The notes: generated from the sequence alone by a model not told the origin. A stretch of 64,000 bases of DNA from Rapana venosa (GCA_028751875.1 CM054162.1:1411086-1475085); one strand, 5' to 3'; shown: positions 46,178 through 56,524, counted from the first letter of the stretch. Made by a program: numbers and translations.

Positions 46178-46268
46178 AATAGATAGATAGATAGATAATA
46201 ATAGATAGATAGAAAATAGATAGAAAAAATAGATAGAAATAGATAGATAATAGATAGATAGATATAAG
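46178..46268. repeat. GATA microsatellite
   Basis: AGATAGATAG units with AATA interruptions. Confidence 0.88.
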
Positions 46269-47145
46269 AAATTTGGGATAGTAACTGGTGGGTAGGGTTT
46301 TAAAATTGAGTGATTAAACACTTAATAGAGAAGAAAAAGGGAAAGGGAAAAAAATTGCTTTTAAAGCCCTTTAGTACACAGCAGGGGGAAGGTTTTTAGA
46401 TGGGAAATCAATGAAAATCTCAAAAATAACACTTACTTGACCTCTGCCCAAAAGGCCCGTCCAAAAACCCCTTCAGGGCCCTACACTCACAGCCCCCCCC
46501 AACCACTGTCCCAACCTCTTCAATTTAACCCGGTGCAAAAACACATGTACAGCTTTCCCCCTTTTTTAAAAAAAAGCCTGTACTTGTTTTCCCTTTTTAG
46601 TGAAATCTGAAAACTAAAGAAAAAATAAAACCCCTTTTCATTCCTTTCCCATCGGACATTTTTTAAAAGCACAGGCCAAAGGACTGGGGTGCAGTAACAG
46701 ACCTGTATGCCTGGAAAAAAACAAAATAGCCATTTCTAGTTTTAAAAAACAAACTTTTTGTTTTTTTCTTCACCCTGTGTTTCAAAATGGGGGGTATTTT
46801 TTCCCTTTTAACGGCGCCAGAAAAATTTTTATTTATATCCCTTGTTCTCAAACAACCTTTTTTTTCTCATCTCAAATTTTTTTAAATGACTCTGATATTG
46901 CTTTTTTTTTTCTCGAAGTTTTTCTTTTTTATTTTTTTTTCTTTTGTTTTTAAAAACTTGTTTTATCTCTTATTTATTTTGTAGGTTTCCCTCATAAGTC
47001 TAAAATTTACAAAGTCAGGTTTTTAACATATTTTTAGGTACAAAAGTGTGGGCATTTTAATCAATAACAAAATATGTATTTAAGGTATACAAAAGTGGGA
47101 CACTTTAAACAACCCTTTCCAAAGGGCCCATAAAATTTTAAAAAA
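46269..47145. other. Corrupted AT-rich stretch, nothing recognised
   Basis: No supported feature. Confidence 0.35.
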
Positions 47146-47149
47146 ATAA

Positions 47150-47205
47150 AAAATATATATATATAATATATATATATAATATATAAAAATAAATATATAT
47201 ATATA

Positions 47206-47254
<49 letters not shown>

Positions 47255-47270
47255 TTGTTTTTTTTTTTGG
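47150..47270. repeat. TA tract and 45-base T run
   Basis: ATATAT repeats followed by an uninterrupted T run at 47,209-47,253. The T run may be an inflated homopolymer. Confidence 0.85.
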
Positions 47271-47595
47271 GTTTTTTTTATAGGGGGGGTGGAGGGGAGA
47301 GAGACATGTGTAAATTATAAACTTTTGCACAAAACACTCATGGGTAAAATCACAATTTAAAATGCACAACCCAACCCGCAATTTTAACCCCTTAACAACC
47401 CCCCCCGCCCCAAAAAAGGCCTCCCAAAAAGGGAAAAAAGCTGGGCAATTGCCACGCGGGTCAATTTTTTCGGTGGAGGGTCACTTTTTGGAAGGGTTTA
47501 AAAAAAAAAGAATCGGGGGGAAAAAACAAAAAACAAAAAAAGCAGGGTAACATGCATAGTGGAAATCTATTTTCGTGCGGGTTGTAAAGTCGTTT
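47271..47595. other. Corrupted stretch, nothing recognised
   Basis: G- and A-run-rich sequence, with no supported feature. Confidence 0.35.
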
Positions 47596-47968
47596 TTTTC
47601 GGACTTCTTCTTCTCTGCCTCTGTCTGTCTCTCTGGTCCGTTTGGGTTTTGGGACTGGGTGGCGGTTGGCTGGCGGGTAGCTGGCAAGAAGGCTTGCTCT
47701 TCCCCGTTTCTTTTTGTCTTTTTTGGGCCCCTTATGTCGCCCCGTTTTTTCTGTCCTCTCTGTCTTCTTTATTCACTATCTGTCTGTTTTATCTGCTTTC
47801 CGGTTTTGGCTGTCCCCCTGTCTTTCTGTCTGTCTGTCTGTTTCGTCTTTCTGTCTGTCTGTCCCCGTCTTCTGTCTGTCTCTCTCCCTCTTTTCTCTCT
47901 CTCCCCTCTCCTCTCTCCTCCTCCCTCTCTCCCCTCTCTCCTTTTCTCTTTCCCTTTTTTTTTTTTCA
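47596..47968. repeat. TCTG/CT pyrimidine tract
   Basis: TCTGTCTG and CTCTCC blocks with T-rich interruptions. Confidence 0.85.
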
Positions 47969-48620
47969 TCGTTGTTTTTGTAAGGAGCGTTACAAAGGAA
48001 AGCTCTTTTTTTTAAAAATTAAAAAATTTTTTTAAATTTTTTCAAGAAAAATATTTATCATAAAAATAACATGTGCTAACTAAAGGATATAAACCCAAAA
48101 AAAGTGTTGATGGTATGGTTTTGCTGTTTTGAGAATTAAAATTTTAATATTTTTGTCTTTTTTCGTTTTGTTTTGCTTTGTTTCCCTTTTCCCAAAAAAA
48201 ACCCTTACCTTTAATACACAAAAGGAAAACATACAGACACACACAAAGCCACACAAACACACACACACACACAATGTTGTTTTTTGGGGTTTTTTTAAAA
48301 ATTGTTTTGTGAGGGGGGGGAAGCAGTTTGGGTTTGGGGGGTTTTAAAATTTTTTTTCTGTTTGTCTTCTTTTTTTGTTTTGGTTTGGTTTTTCTTTTTT
48401 GTTGCTTGTTTTTTTTTAAAGACGGATATTTTTTTCAATTTTTGAATTATTTGAATTGTATGGTCTAATATTCTTCTGGGTTTTTTGTTTTGTTTTTAAT
48501 TCCACATATGCATATGTTATTGTGGGATTTTTTGGTTTGATTTGTATAGTTTACCATAGATTAGGTTTTTTATTCTATGTCTGCATATACATTATCTTCT
48601 TTTCTCGCTTTTTTTTCTTT
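47969..48620. other. T-rich transition out of the corrupted region
   Basis: T-rich sequence with a short CA tract (about 48,237-48,271). Homopolymer density falls to the clean level by about 48,600. Confidence 0.5.
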
Positions 48621-48621
48621 A

Positions 48622-48709
48622 GATAGATGACTTGATGAAAAAAAGCAAATGCACTGCTTATTCAATGTACCATCTGAAAATAAAAGTTTGACTTTGACTT
48701 GACTTGACT
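48622..48709 (+). repeat. SINE-like tail forming left inverted repeat arm
   Basis: GATGAAAAAAAGCAAATGCA, CTGCTTATTCAATGTACCAT and CTGAAAATAAAAG resemble the family A SINE tail, then a TTGAC pentamer repeat follows. 48,652-48,709 is the reverse complement of 49,624-49,680, with one mismatch and one indel. Confidence 0.75.
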
Positions 48710-48717
48710 TTGAAACA

Positions 48718-48808
<91 letters not shown>

Positions 48809-48812
48809 ACAC
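48718..48812. repeat. CA microsatellite
   Basis: About 45 nearly perfect CA units. Confidence 0.97.
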
Positions 48813-48879
48813 ACTCGGAACAACACTTAGAAGGTGAAAGATGCTGTTGAAAATTAGGGACAGATATTTGGGGTGAAAG

Positions 48880-49310
48880 TCTCAGGTAGGAAATAAGTGT
48901 GTTTTGAGGCTGGATTTGAAGGTATCAAGTGAAGGCTTTTGGCGAAGTGAAAGAGGAAGGTCATTCCAGGTGGATGGACCAGAAACAGAGAAGAAGCGAC
49001 GACCAACAGTGGTTTGTTTGAATCTGGGTGTTCAAAAGCACAAAGTATATGCGGCTGAACGAAGGGAACGGGATGGAGTGTACAGATGAAGACAGTTACA
49101 GAGATAAGGGGGTGCAGATTTGTGGAGACATTTGAAACAGAAGGTATTGATTTTATGCTCCAGTCTTTGTGAGACAGGCAGCCAGTGAAGAGATCGCAGA
49201 AGAGGAGTGATGTGTTCAGATTTTTTCTTTCTTAGGACCAGTCGAGCTGCAGAGTTTTGTATGCGTTGAAGAGAGTGGATAGATGATGCTGGTAGGCCAG
49301 CCAAAAGAGA
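48880..49310 (-). mobile_element. CR1/L2-like LINE 3' fragment, minus strand
   Basis: The minus strand reads [61 protein letters not shown] and LHLYTPSRSLRSA in one 90-codon open stretch (49,032-49,304), then a decayed TWNDLPLSLRQKP-type segment to about 48,880. It is the C-terminal, thumb-like part of the ORF without catalytic motifs. At 49,311 it abuts a plus-strand fragment of the same element. Confidence 0.9.
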
Positions 49311-49620
49311 ATGTCTTCATCTGTACACTCCTTAACGTTCCCTCCGCTCTGCTGCAGATACCCTGTCCTTACGAATACCTAGATTCAACCAATCCACCGT
49401 TGGCCTTCAGTCTTTCTCTGTTCCTGGTCCATTGACCTGGAATGACCTCCCTCTCTCTCTCTCTTCGCCAGAAGCCTAGTTATGACTGTTTTAAACCCAG
49501 CGTCCAGACACATTAATTTCAAACTTTAGACTTTTCACCTCCTGTTTCATATCAGAACTATCCCACCTTCACTAACCCATGTCCTATCACCCTGCTAAAG
49601 TATATGACCTCTGTGTCACG
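49311..49620 (+). mobile_element. CR1/L2-like LINE 3' fragment, plus strand
   Basis: Starts with TGTCTTCATCTGTACACTCC, the exact reverse complement of 49,075-49,094, and continues through CCTAGATTCAACC, GTTCCTGGTCCATTGACCTG (the TWNDLPL region) to ATGACCTCTGTGTCACG. It overlaps in content with the minus-strand fragment, so the pair forms an inverted duplication with a 216-bp spacer. The arms differ by roughly a quarter of positions by eye. Confidence 0.88.
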
Positions 49621-49623
49621 TCT

Positions 49624-49680
49624 AGTCAAGTCAAGTCAAGTCAAACTTTTATTTTCAGATGGTACATTGAATAAACAGTG
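49624..49680 (-). repeat. Right inverted repeat arm
   Basis: AGTCAAGTCAAGTCAAGTCA followed by AACTTTTATTTTCAGATGG and TACATTGAATAAACAGTG, matching the reverse complement of 48,652-48,709 at about 96 percent. This is much closer than the LINE arms it encloses. Confidence 0.9.
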
Positions 49681-49681
49681 C

Positions 49682-49940
49682 GTGTGTGAGTGTGCGTGTG
49701 TGTGTGTGTGTGTGTGTGCTTTTGAAAAAAAAAAATTTGACTATTAAAATTTGTATTTAATACATTTTGGTCTGCAGGGTACCATGTTTGTAATATCTGT
49801 CGTTTAAACTATTGATTGTTTGTCATTGGTTGCATAATTGTGTAAGATTAAGGTTGAATGCATGTGCATTGATTTGTCTTTTCAAGATATAGAGCCATAT
49901 AAGTTAAATTTATTATTATTTTATTATCATCATTATCGGA
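49682..49940 (+). mobile_element. LINE 3'UTR and tail
   Basis: TG tract (49,682-49,718), then sequence including TTGATTTGTCTTTTCAAGAT, ATAGAGCCATATAAGTTAAA and TTATTATTAT, which follows the 3'UTR plan of the copy at 59,020-59,425 (TG tract, Ttgatct..tgcaagat, AGTGCTATATAAATTCC, TTATTATTATT). Confidence 0.7.
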
Positions 49941-50008
49941 AGATTCCTTGCATATCTTGGTGAGCCTGTGGTAGCCTTAATAGTGTTGTGAAGATATTTA
50001 CCTGCGTA

Positions 50009-50140
<132 letters not shown>

Positions 50141-50251
50141 AGGAATTGATATTGCGCTATATCTTGCAAAACGAAATCAAAGCGCTTGTATTCAAACACC
50201 CATACATACAACTAATAATAATTAACGGAGTTAACAAATTCAAATGTACAT

Positions 50252-50351
<100 letters not shown>

Positions 50352-50727
50352 TATACGATTTGACAAGGTGACGGAATTTTGCTGTTCTAGCCAGGGATAG
50401 ATTTGAGATGAAACAAGAGGGGAGAAATCAGATTCAGAGGAGTGTACAGGTGAAGACATTCACAGCGGTAGGAAAGTGCTGTTTTGTGAAGACATTTGTA
50501 ACAGTGGGTACTGATATCATACTTAACTTTCTGTGGCACAGGCAGCCAGTGGAGATGTTGCAAGAGAGGAGTTATGTGCTTAGATTTTCTCTTTCTGAGG
50601 ACAAGGCGAGCTGCAGAGTTGTGTATACGTTGCAGGGAGTGGATTGATAATGCTGGCAGACCAGCCAGAAGAGAATTACAATAGTCCAGACGTGAAAGAA
50701 TGAGACTTGACTAGTTTGGATGTTGCA

Positions 50728-51420
50728 TCAGTGGACAGGTACTTTCGACCTGCACTGATACGCCGTAATTGATAGTAGCATGACTGGCAGGTCTGGGTGA
50801 TGACTTTTTGCATAGAGAGTGTGTTGTCGATAATGACCCCTGGATATTTCACAGCAGTGGATAGAAGGACAGACGTATTGCCGAATTATATTGAAGCTGT
50901 TGTGGTAGGAGAGTTTGTGTTTGGTCCCTACAAGTATGGCTTCGGTTTTGTCTGGATTTAGCTGTAACTTGTTCTGTATCATCCAGTTTTGAATATCTTG
51001 AAGGCAGTAGTCCATACTTGTCAAGAGAGAAGGCAGATTTTCAGGTGTATCACTGCTAAAAATTTGAAAGTCATCAACATAGAAATGATGGTTGATCTGG
51101 TGGCGGTTTATTATATGTGAAAGTGGAGCAGTGTATAGAGTGAAAAGAACAGGGGCAAGAACTGATCCCTGTAGGACTCCACATTCTAGTGTGGTACGTG
51201 ATGATTGAATCTTGTCTATTGAAACTATGTAGAATTGGCCTGTAAGGTATGAACTAAACCAGGTGAGGGCTATGCCATCAATACACAACGTGGTTTTGAG
51301 ACGGTACAGAAGAATTGAATGGTTTGAAGTGTCAAAGGCTGCTGATAAGTCGAGAAGAGTGAGAATGGAGATTTTCTCTAAGTCTGAAGCATGCGGAAGC
51401 ATGTTTGCTGTGGTTGGCGC
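50728..51420 (-). pseudogene. LINE reverse transcriptase fragment with motifs A, B and C
   Basis: About 230 codons read open on the minus strand. Motif A is LLDLSAAFDTSNHSILL (the DLSAAFDT part at 51,328-51,351), motif B is GVLQGSVLAP (51,151-51,180) and motif C is FYVDDFQIF (51,067-51,084 covers FYVDDF), followed by MIQNKLQLNPDKTEAILVGT, the region usual after motif C in CR1/L2-type enzymes. The catalytic aspartates remain. Compared with typical relatives, motif B has L for P and motif C has V for A. The apparent start codon upstream (51,576) lies in CA-rich repeat DNA and is not a real start. After HKLS the frame shifts, so the final 50 or so residues are not native, and no endonuclease domain is present. 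It is a truncated, non-autonomous relic. Confidence 0.88.
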
Positions 51421-51447
51421 GATAGGCAGAATGGAACGGGAGGATAA

Positions 51448-51700
51448 GACACGCAAGCACACATATGCATACACGCATGCACGCACACACACATACACGC
51501 ACGCAAGCACACACGCATACACATATACACACATGCATACAAACACCCACAAACATACACAAGCACACACACACACTCATACAAACACACATATGCACAT
51601 GCGCATGTGCATACATGCATACACACATACACACATGTGTACATGTACATGCACGCACACACACAGGCTTACACACGTACACACACACACACTTCTCTGA
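51448..51700. repeat. Imperfect CA-rich array
   Basis: CA repeats with frequent GCA, TAC and ATGCAT interruptions, including the palindrome-like ATGCACATGCGCATGTGCAT. It carries long Cys- and His-rich open frames that are artefacts. Confidence 0.92.
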
Positions 51701-51954
51701 TATCACTATTTAGTGGAAGGACGTTAAACTGAAGAACTACTACACACACTTCTAGATATCACAATAAACAAAATAGCAATGCTCCTTAAACTTCCGAAGG
51801 GTGAGGAAAAAACTCCTCTGACATTGAACAGCCTGCCAAACCCCACAAGTTATGAGGTAAATAATTAATGAATCAAATAACTGATTTAGTTATTTATCTA
51901 TTTGATTATTTATTAATTATCTATTTGTTTTTGTTTTTTTTTGTTTGTTTTTTA
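51701..51954. other. Unique spacer, nothing recognised
   Basis: AT-rich sequence with TTTATT repeats near 51,880-51,930. Confidence 0.35.
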
Positions 51955-52254
51955 AATCGGGATAATGGAATAAGCACGTATGTGCTTTTTACATCCAGTC
52001 CCCGTGTGTATGTCAATGTGTAAATTGTGCCATCGGTTCCCACCGGCACACAATGACCTTCTCTTACGAAAAGCGGAGCAGCACTTCACGTGTCTGCAAA
52101 ATGGTCTGTGTGTGTTCGCACACAGGGCCTCGGTGTATTGTCTCATCCAAAGGACTTTTGGGGAGAGTGGAGTCTGCACTGATGTTAACTCCAGGAGAAA
52201 ATATCCCTTTGAACTGGAATCGAACCCGGGTGGTCAAATTGCGAGCGCGATGTT
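51955..52254 (-). mobile_element. Family A SINE, head truncated, minus strand
   Basis: Clear body: GATAATGGAATAAGCACGTA, TTTTACATCCAGTCCCCGTG, GTTCCCACCGGCACACAATG, AGGACTTTTGGGGAGAGTGG, AGTCTGCACTGATGTTAACT and the B box (reverse complement GGAATCGAACCC at 52,217-52,228). It breaks off at GATGTTA before the A box, where an AAT repeat starts. Confidence 0.9.
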
Positions 52255-52263
52255 AATAATAAC

Positions 52264-52333
<70 letters not shown>

Positions 52334-52400
52334 TATGAAATTTATATAGCGCTGAATCTTGTAAAGCAACAAATCAAAGCGCTGAGCGCGTTCAAACCAC
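52255..52400 (-). mobile_element. AAT repeat and LINE/SINE 3' tail, minus strand
   Basis: AAT microsatellite (52,257-52,332) followed by GAAATTTATATAGCGCTGAA, CTTGTAAAGCAACAAATCAA and AGCGCTGAGCGCG, the reverse complement of a LINE-type 3' end. Confidence 0.85.
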
Positions 52401-52600
52401 TGGGCTTTCATCCCGCCCCCCGTGACACTGTCAGCTTGCAGTAGCCAAGGCTGCAGTGGTGAGGGAAAAGGTGGAGTTGTGGTTCACTTCCTCCTCCCCA
52501 GAGTGCAGTGGCCCTGGCAATAACCAGTGTGTGTGTCTTCTGCAATGCCTTCCTGCCTGTTGTGGAGGTTAGAGAAGGCTGGTGCTTGTTAGGTAAATAA
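52401..52600. other. Unique spacer, possibly body of the preceding element
   Basis: GC-moderate sequence that could be the body of the element whose tail precedes it. No family was assigned. Confidence 0.3.
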
Positions 52601-52604
52601 TAGT

Positions 52605-52642
52605 GATGTGTGTGTGTGTGTGTGTGGTGTGTGTGTAGTGTG

Positions 52643-52684
<42 letters not shown>

Positions 52685-52762
52685 TGTGTGTGTGAGAGTG
52701 TGTGTGTGTGTGTGTGTGTGAGTGTGTGTGTGTGTGAGTGTGTGTGTGTGGGGGGGGGGGGG
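52605..52762. repeat. GT microsatellite with G run
   Basis: Imperfect GT tract with GAG interruptions, ending in a 13-base G run and GTGCGTGCGTGCGC. Confidence 0.95.
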
Positions 52763-52929
52763 GTGCGTGCGTGCGCACGCGCGTTTATATAAACAAGACA
52801 CCTGGTGATTTGTGTAGATCACTTGATTAATTACAATATAGCTAAACTGTAAACAAGCAAATTCAACTCTGAGTGATTTTTTTCCGTTTTTGCCCAAGTT
52901 TTATTTTACACAGTTGTCTTTTGCATGAG

Positions 52930-53020
52930 ATACAGACAGGTGGACAGACAGACAGAAAGACAGACAGATGGGCAGACAGACAGACAGACAGAGACAAACA
53001 GACAGACAGACAGGCACACA
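52930..53020. repeat. CAGA microsatellite
   Basis: GACAGACA units with AAGA and TGGG interruptions. Confidence 0.92.
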
Positions 53021-53218
53021 GATAGAGCAATAAATTACAAAACAATTTTCTAATGAAGGATAAAAAAACAAGCTTTAAGATTTTAAAAGAGAAAACATTT
53101 TTTAAAAATTTAATTCTTATTTCCCATTTTGGGGATTGGAGGATTGTGAACAAATTCAACACGAAAATAAAAGCAAATGAATCCAACAGCAATACACGCC
53201 CAAAGTAATATCAATACT
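53021..53218. other. AT-rich spacer
   Basis: No supported feature. Confidence 0.35.
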
Positions 53219-53235
53219 AACTACTGCTACTGCTG

Positions 53236-53306
<71 letters not shown>
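53219..53306. repeat. CTA trinucleotide microsatellite
   Basis: About 28 CTA units with CTG variants at the left end. Confidence 0.96.
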
Positions 53307-53750
53307 GATAATAGATAGATAGATGGATAGATAGATAGATGGATAAGTAGATAGATACATAGATGGATATATAGATATATAGATAGAAAGATATGTAGAT
53401 AGGTAGATATATACAAAGAAAGATAAATAAATAAATACATGGATAGATAGATAGGTAGATAGATAGATAAATAAATACATAGATACATAGATATGTAGAT
53501 AGAAAATTAGATAGATAGATAGGTAGATAGATAGATAGATGGATATATAGATAGGTAGATAGATAGATGAATAGATAGACAGGCAGACAGAGAGATAGAT
53601 AGATAGATAGACAGACAAACAGACAGACAGACATATAGATAGATAGATAGATAGATAGATAGATTGATAGATAGATAGATAGATGGATAGATATGTAGGT
53701 AGGTAGATAGATAGATAGACTGACAGACAGACAGGTATTTAGATAGATAT

Positions 53751-53782
<32 letters not shown>

Positions 53783-53895
53783 GTAGATAGATAAATAGAT
53801 AAATAGATAGATAGATAGATAGATAGATAGATGGAGAGAAATAGTAAGACAGACAGACAGACAATGGACAAACAGACAGACAGACAGACAGGAAC
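53307..53895. repeat. GATA/GACA compound array
   Basis: Nearly 600 bp of AGATAGAT with ATAC, GGATA and GGTA variants, and three GACA blocks (about 53,577-53,632, 53,718-53,735 and 53,750-53,785), then a final GACA block near 53,848-53,890. The Tyr/Ile/Ser/Leu-rich minus-strand open frames are artefacts. Confidence 0.96.
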
Positions 53896-53941
53896 AGAAG
53901 AAGAGAGATGGAGAAGAAGAGAGAGAGAGAGAGAGAGTGAA

Positions 53942-53975
<34 letters not shown>
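53896..53975. repeat. GA microsatellite
   Basis: GAGAGA tract with AAGAAGAG interruptions. Confidence 0.92.
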
Positions 53976-54267
53976 ACACACACACATGCATACATACATA
54001 TGCATGGTAGCTGTCAGACATTAGAGAACGGAACATCCTCTGACATTGCACAACCTACCAAAGCCCGCAGGGAAGGCTTTAATGAATCCGTCATCAACCT
54101 GTCAGCAGGAAATATCAACATGTCTCTTTACAGTCAGGTAACTAATCATTTCTCACCGGGCCAGTTTCCACCCTGGACACTTTCAGCCTGAGGTCAGAGG
54201 TGCCAATAAAGAGATCTGCTCCCTGATCATTTTCCTCATTAGCAGAAGTTTTCAGCGGTCATCAACA
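53976..54267. other. Unique spacer, nothing recognised
   Basis: No supported feature. Confidence 0.35.
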
Positions 54268-54545
54268 TGGATAGCTCAGTGGTCAGAGCACTCGCTTTCC
54301 CCAAACTAAGGTAAAACAGCGTTCAGTGCGGTTTTATCTTGGGTGGTGAATGTTCATGCGCATTAGCTTCAGTAGAGTTTCCCAGTTCACCCATCTGTGA
54401 ATGGGTACCTGCCCTCTTTAGGGTCAGGGAAGGTAAAGCAGCGAGGGAGAAGAAATGGGCGCCGCCCTCAACATGCTGGCCCCTGGAGAAGCTGAGATCT
54501 CTGACGCCTTGCCTTTCAAAAGCTGAATAGGATATGGGAACATCT
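54268..54545 (+). mobile_element. 5S-type SINE with decayed promoter
   Basis: The tRNA-like start is intact (GGATAGCTCAGTGGTCAGAG) and the body is well kept (TTCACCCATCTGTGAATGGG, GTAAAGCAGCGAGGGAGAAG, CAACATGCTGGCCCCTGGAG). The 5S-like part is degraded to AAACTAAGGTAAAACAGCG and TCTTGGGTGGTGAATG. Confidence 0.85.
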
Positions 54546-54808
54546 TAAGCTTTCTGTATTTTTTTGGGGGGAGGAAATAGGAATAGAGTGAAGTTTACCA
54601 AAAAATGATAAAATGGATATGGTAGATTACAACTAAGTTCAGGTTTAAAGTGCTAGTGAAGAATGTATGTTTATAAAAAATAAAAAAAAAGTCTTCAAAC
54701 ACACGATATTTTGGGTTCTTTTTATGATTTATCATTTGATAAAAAAAATGCATTACCATTTATGCATAGCAATTATTTTTGTTCATGCAGTTCTATTATC
54801 CAATATGC
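54546..54808. other. AT-rich spacer, nothing recognised
   Basis: No supported feature. Confidence 0.35.
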
Positions 54809-54810
54809 AT

Positions 54811-54872
54811 TCACACACACACACACACACACACAACACACACACACACACACCACACACCACACACACTCA
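54811..54872. repeat. CA microsatellite
   Basis: CA tract with AACACA and CCACAC breaks. Confidence 0.93.
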
Positions 54873-54917
54873 GAGACAAAGGTGCAGTTTATCAGGATGT
54901 GTGTAACACTATATACA

Positions 54918-54963
54918 AAATAATAATAATCATCATCATCATCATCATAACAACAACAACAAC

Positions 54964-54999
<36 letters not shown>

Positions 55000-55030
55000 T
55001 ATAATAATATGAAGAAGAAGAAGAAGAAAT
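54918..55030. repeat. AAT/CAT/AAG compound microsatellite
   Basis: ATA, CAT, CAA, AAT and GAA triplet blocks in succession, attached to the 3' end of the minus-strand LINE that follows. Confidence 0.94.
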
Positions 55031-55214
55031 GGAATTCATATAGCGCTATCTCTTGCAAACACCAAATCAAAGCGCTTTCATTCATCCTTCTTATTCACAT
55101 GCAACCAGTTACATTAATAGGTTTTGTTGGGTTTTTGTTGGTTTGTTTTTTTTTGCAAAATCAAATGTATACACACACGCTCGTACGCACGCACGCACGC
55201 GCACGCACGCACAC

Positions 55215-55255
<41 letters not shown>

Positions 55256-55885
55256 AACTCACACACACGCGCGCGCACACAAAAAGGTTGTACACTCGGC
55301 AGGGTGGTGGGCTGTTGAGGGCAAGACGAAAATGAAATGGAACAAGAGGGGAGAATCTTAGGTATGAGATAAATGTGTCTTGAGGCGGTATTTTTAAGTG
55401 TCATATGAAGGCTTCTGACGAAGGGAGAGAAAGAGATCATTCCAGATCGATGGACCAGAAAGAAAGAAAAAGCGACGACCAACGGTATTCGTAAACACAA
55501 GGTATCTGCAGCAGAGCGGAGTGAGCGAGAAGGAGTGCACAGGTGAAGACATTTACAAAGATAGGAAGGTGCTGTTTTGGAGACATTTGTAACAGAGGGT
55601 ATTGATCTTATAGTTTACTCTCTGTGGCACAGGTAGCCAGTGGAGAGATCGCAAGAGAGGAGTAATGTGCTTAGAATTTTTTTCTTTCTAGGTACTAGGC
55701 GAGCTGCGGAGTTTTGTATACGTTGAAGGGAGTGGATGGATGATGCTGGCAGACCAGTCAGAAAAGAATTGCATTAGTCCAGACATGAGAGACGTGACTA
55801 GTTTGGATGTTACATCAGTAGACGGGTACTTTTAAACTGCACTGATGCGCCGCAATTGATAGTAGCAGGACTGGCAGGTGCTACA
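55031..55885 (-). mobile_element. CR1/L2-like LINE 3' fragment, minus strand
   Basis: Tail GGAATTCATATAGCGCTATC and CACCAAATCAAAGCGCTTTC, a CA tract in the 3'UTR (about 55,170-55,275), then the ORF end: the reverse complement of GGTCCATCGATCTGGAATGA (TWNDL region, 55,435-55,455), the LHWLPVPQR region at about 55,623-55,650, and QRIQNSAARLVP-like sequence near 55,690-55,730. It is truncated at about 55,885. Confidence 0.9.
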
Positions 55886-56280
55886 ACCTGCAGGTCAAGT
55901 AATGCAAGCCAAACATAGACGAGACTCTGTGTAGATGGATGTAAAGTCCCCAGTCATTCTGCAGCCTAGCCAACACTGCGTGGCGTCAGCGTAGTTGACT
56001 TCAGGCCTCTGACCCACACCTGGAGCCTTGTCAGAAAGAAGAAGACACAGCCCTGGAAAGAGCGGAATCCATGTCACTTTCTCTGTCACCTGGGGCAGTG
56101 GTTCTGGTGACGAGGAATGCTCTCTGCTCTACTTGGCTGTTAGCTAGCGGCATCTGAACTGCCCACTTCCATTCACATCAGTCAGGTTTTTCCCCAAGTC
56201 CTTAAAGGAGCTCATTCACTGCATTGAAACTCTCCCAATGTAGCTTTGGCAGGTTGTACTGTGAAGAGTATTTTTTTCCA
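55886..56280. other. Unique spacer, no gene recognised
   Basis: Clean, GC-moderate sequence. A minus-strand frame of 64 codons (55,895-56,089) includes NYADATQCWLGCRMTGDFTS, which I do not recognise as a protein. Confidence 0.35.
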
Positions 56281-56465
56281 GATGTTATCATCATCGTTAT
56301 CATCATCATCATCGTCATCATCACCATCCTCGTCATCGTCGTCGTCATCAGCATCGTCGTCGTCGCCGCCGTAGTCGTCGTCGTCGTCGTCATCATCATC
56401 ATCATCAGCAGCATCAGCATCAGCATCAGCATCATTAGCATCAGCGTCAGCAGCAGCATCATATC
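56281..56465. repeat. ATC/GTC trinucleotide array
   Basis: ATCATC, GTCGTC and CAGCAT triplet blocks. The poly Met/Thr and Ile/Val readings are artefacts. Confidence 0.95.
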
Positions 56466-56524
56466 ATATGTATAAGTATTTTACTTATCATGTAGTCATG
56501 GATGTCATACTTTCAATTGTGTTG

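Larger units (their letters stand above)
22276..48590. other. Low-quality, homopolymer-biased region
   Basis: Across this span runs of all four bases become far more frequent than in the flanks, including long G (19 at 42,680-42,698) and C runs. Repeats that are clean elsewhere appear here with two- and three-base words turned into homopolymers: for example the tRNA-derived SINE at 43,505-43,725 and the 5S-type SINE at 40,270-40,570. Minisatellite units are scrambled in the same way. The best explanation is poor consensus sequence, not biology. Reading frames here are unreliable and absence of genes cannot be concluded. Stretches not listed separately inside it hold nothing I could recognise. 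Confidence 0.85.

Noticed and set aside
51332..51713. Cysteine/valine- and histidine/threonine-rich frames around 51.4-51.7 kb
   Set aside because: Translations of an imperfect CA array. The apparent N-terminus of the RT frame at 51,576 also comes from this repeat and was excluded.
53156..54005. Tyr/Ile/Ser/Leu-rich frames of up to 189 codons that look like membrane proteins
   Set aside because: Translations of GATA/GACA and CTA tetranucleotide and trinucleotide repeats.
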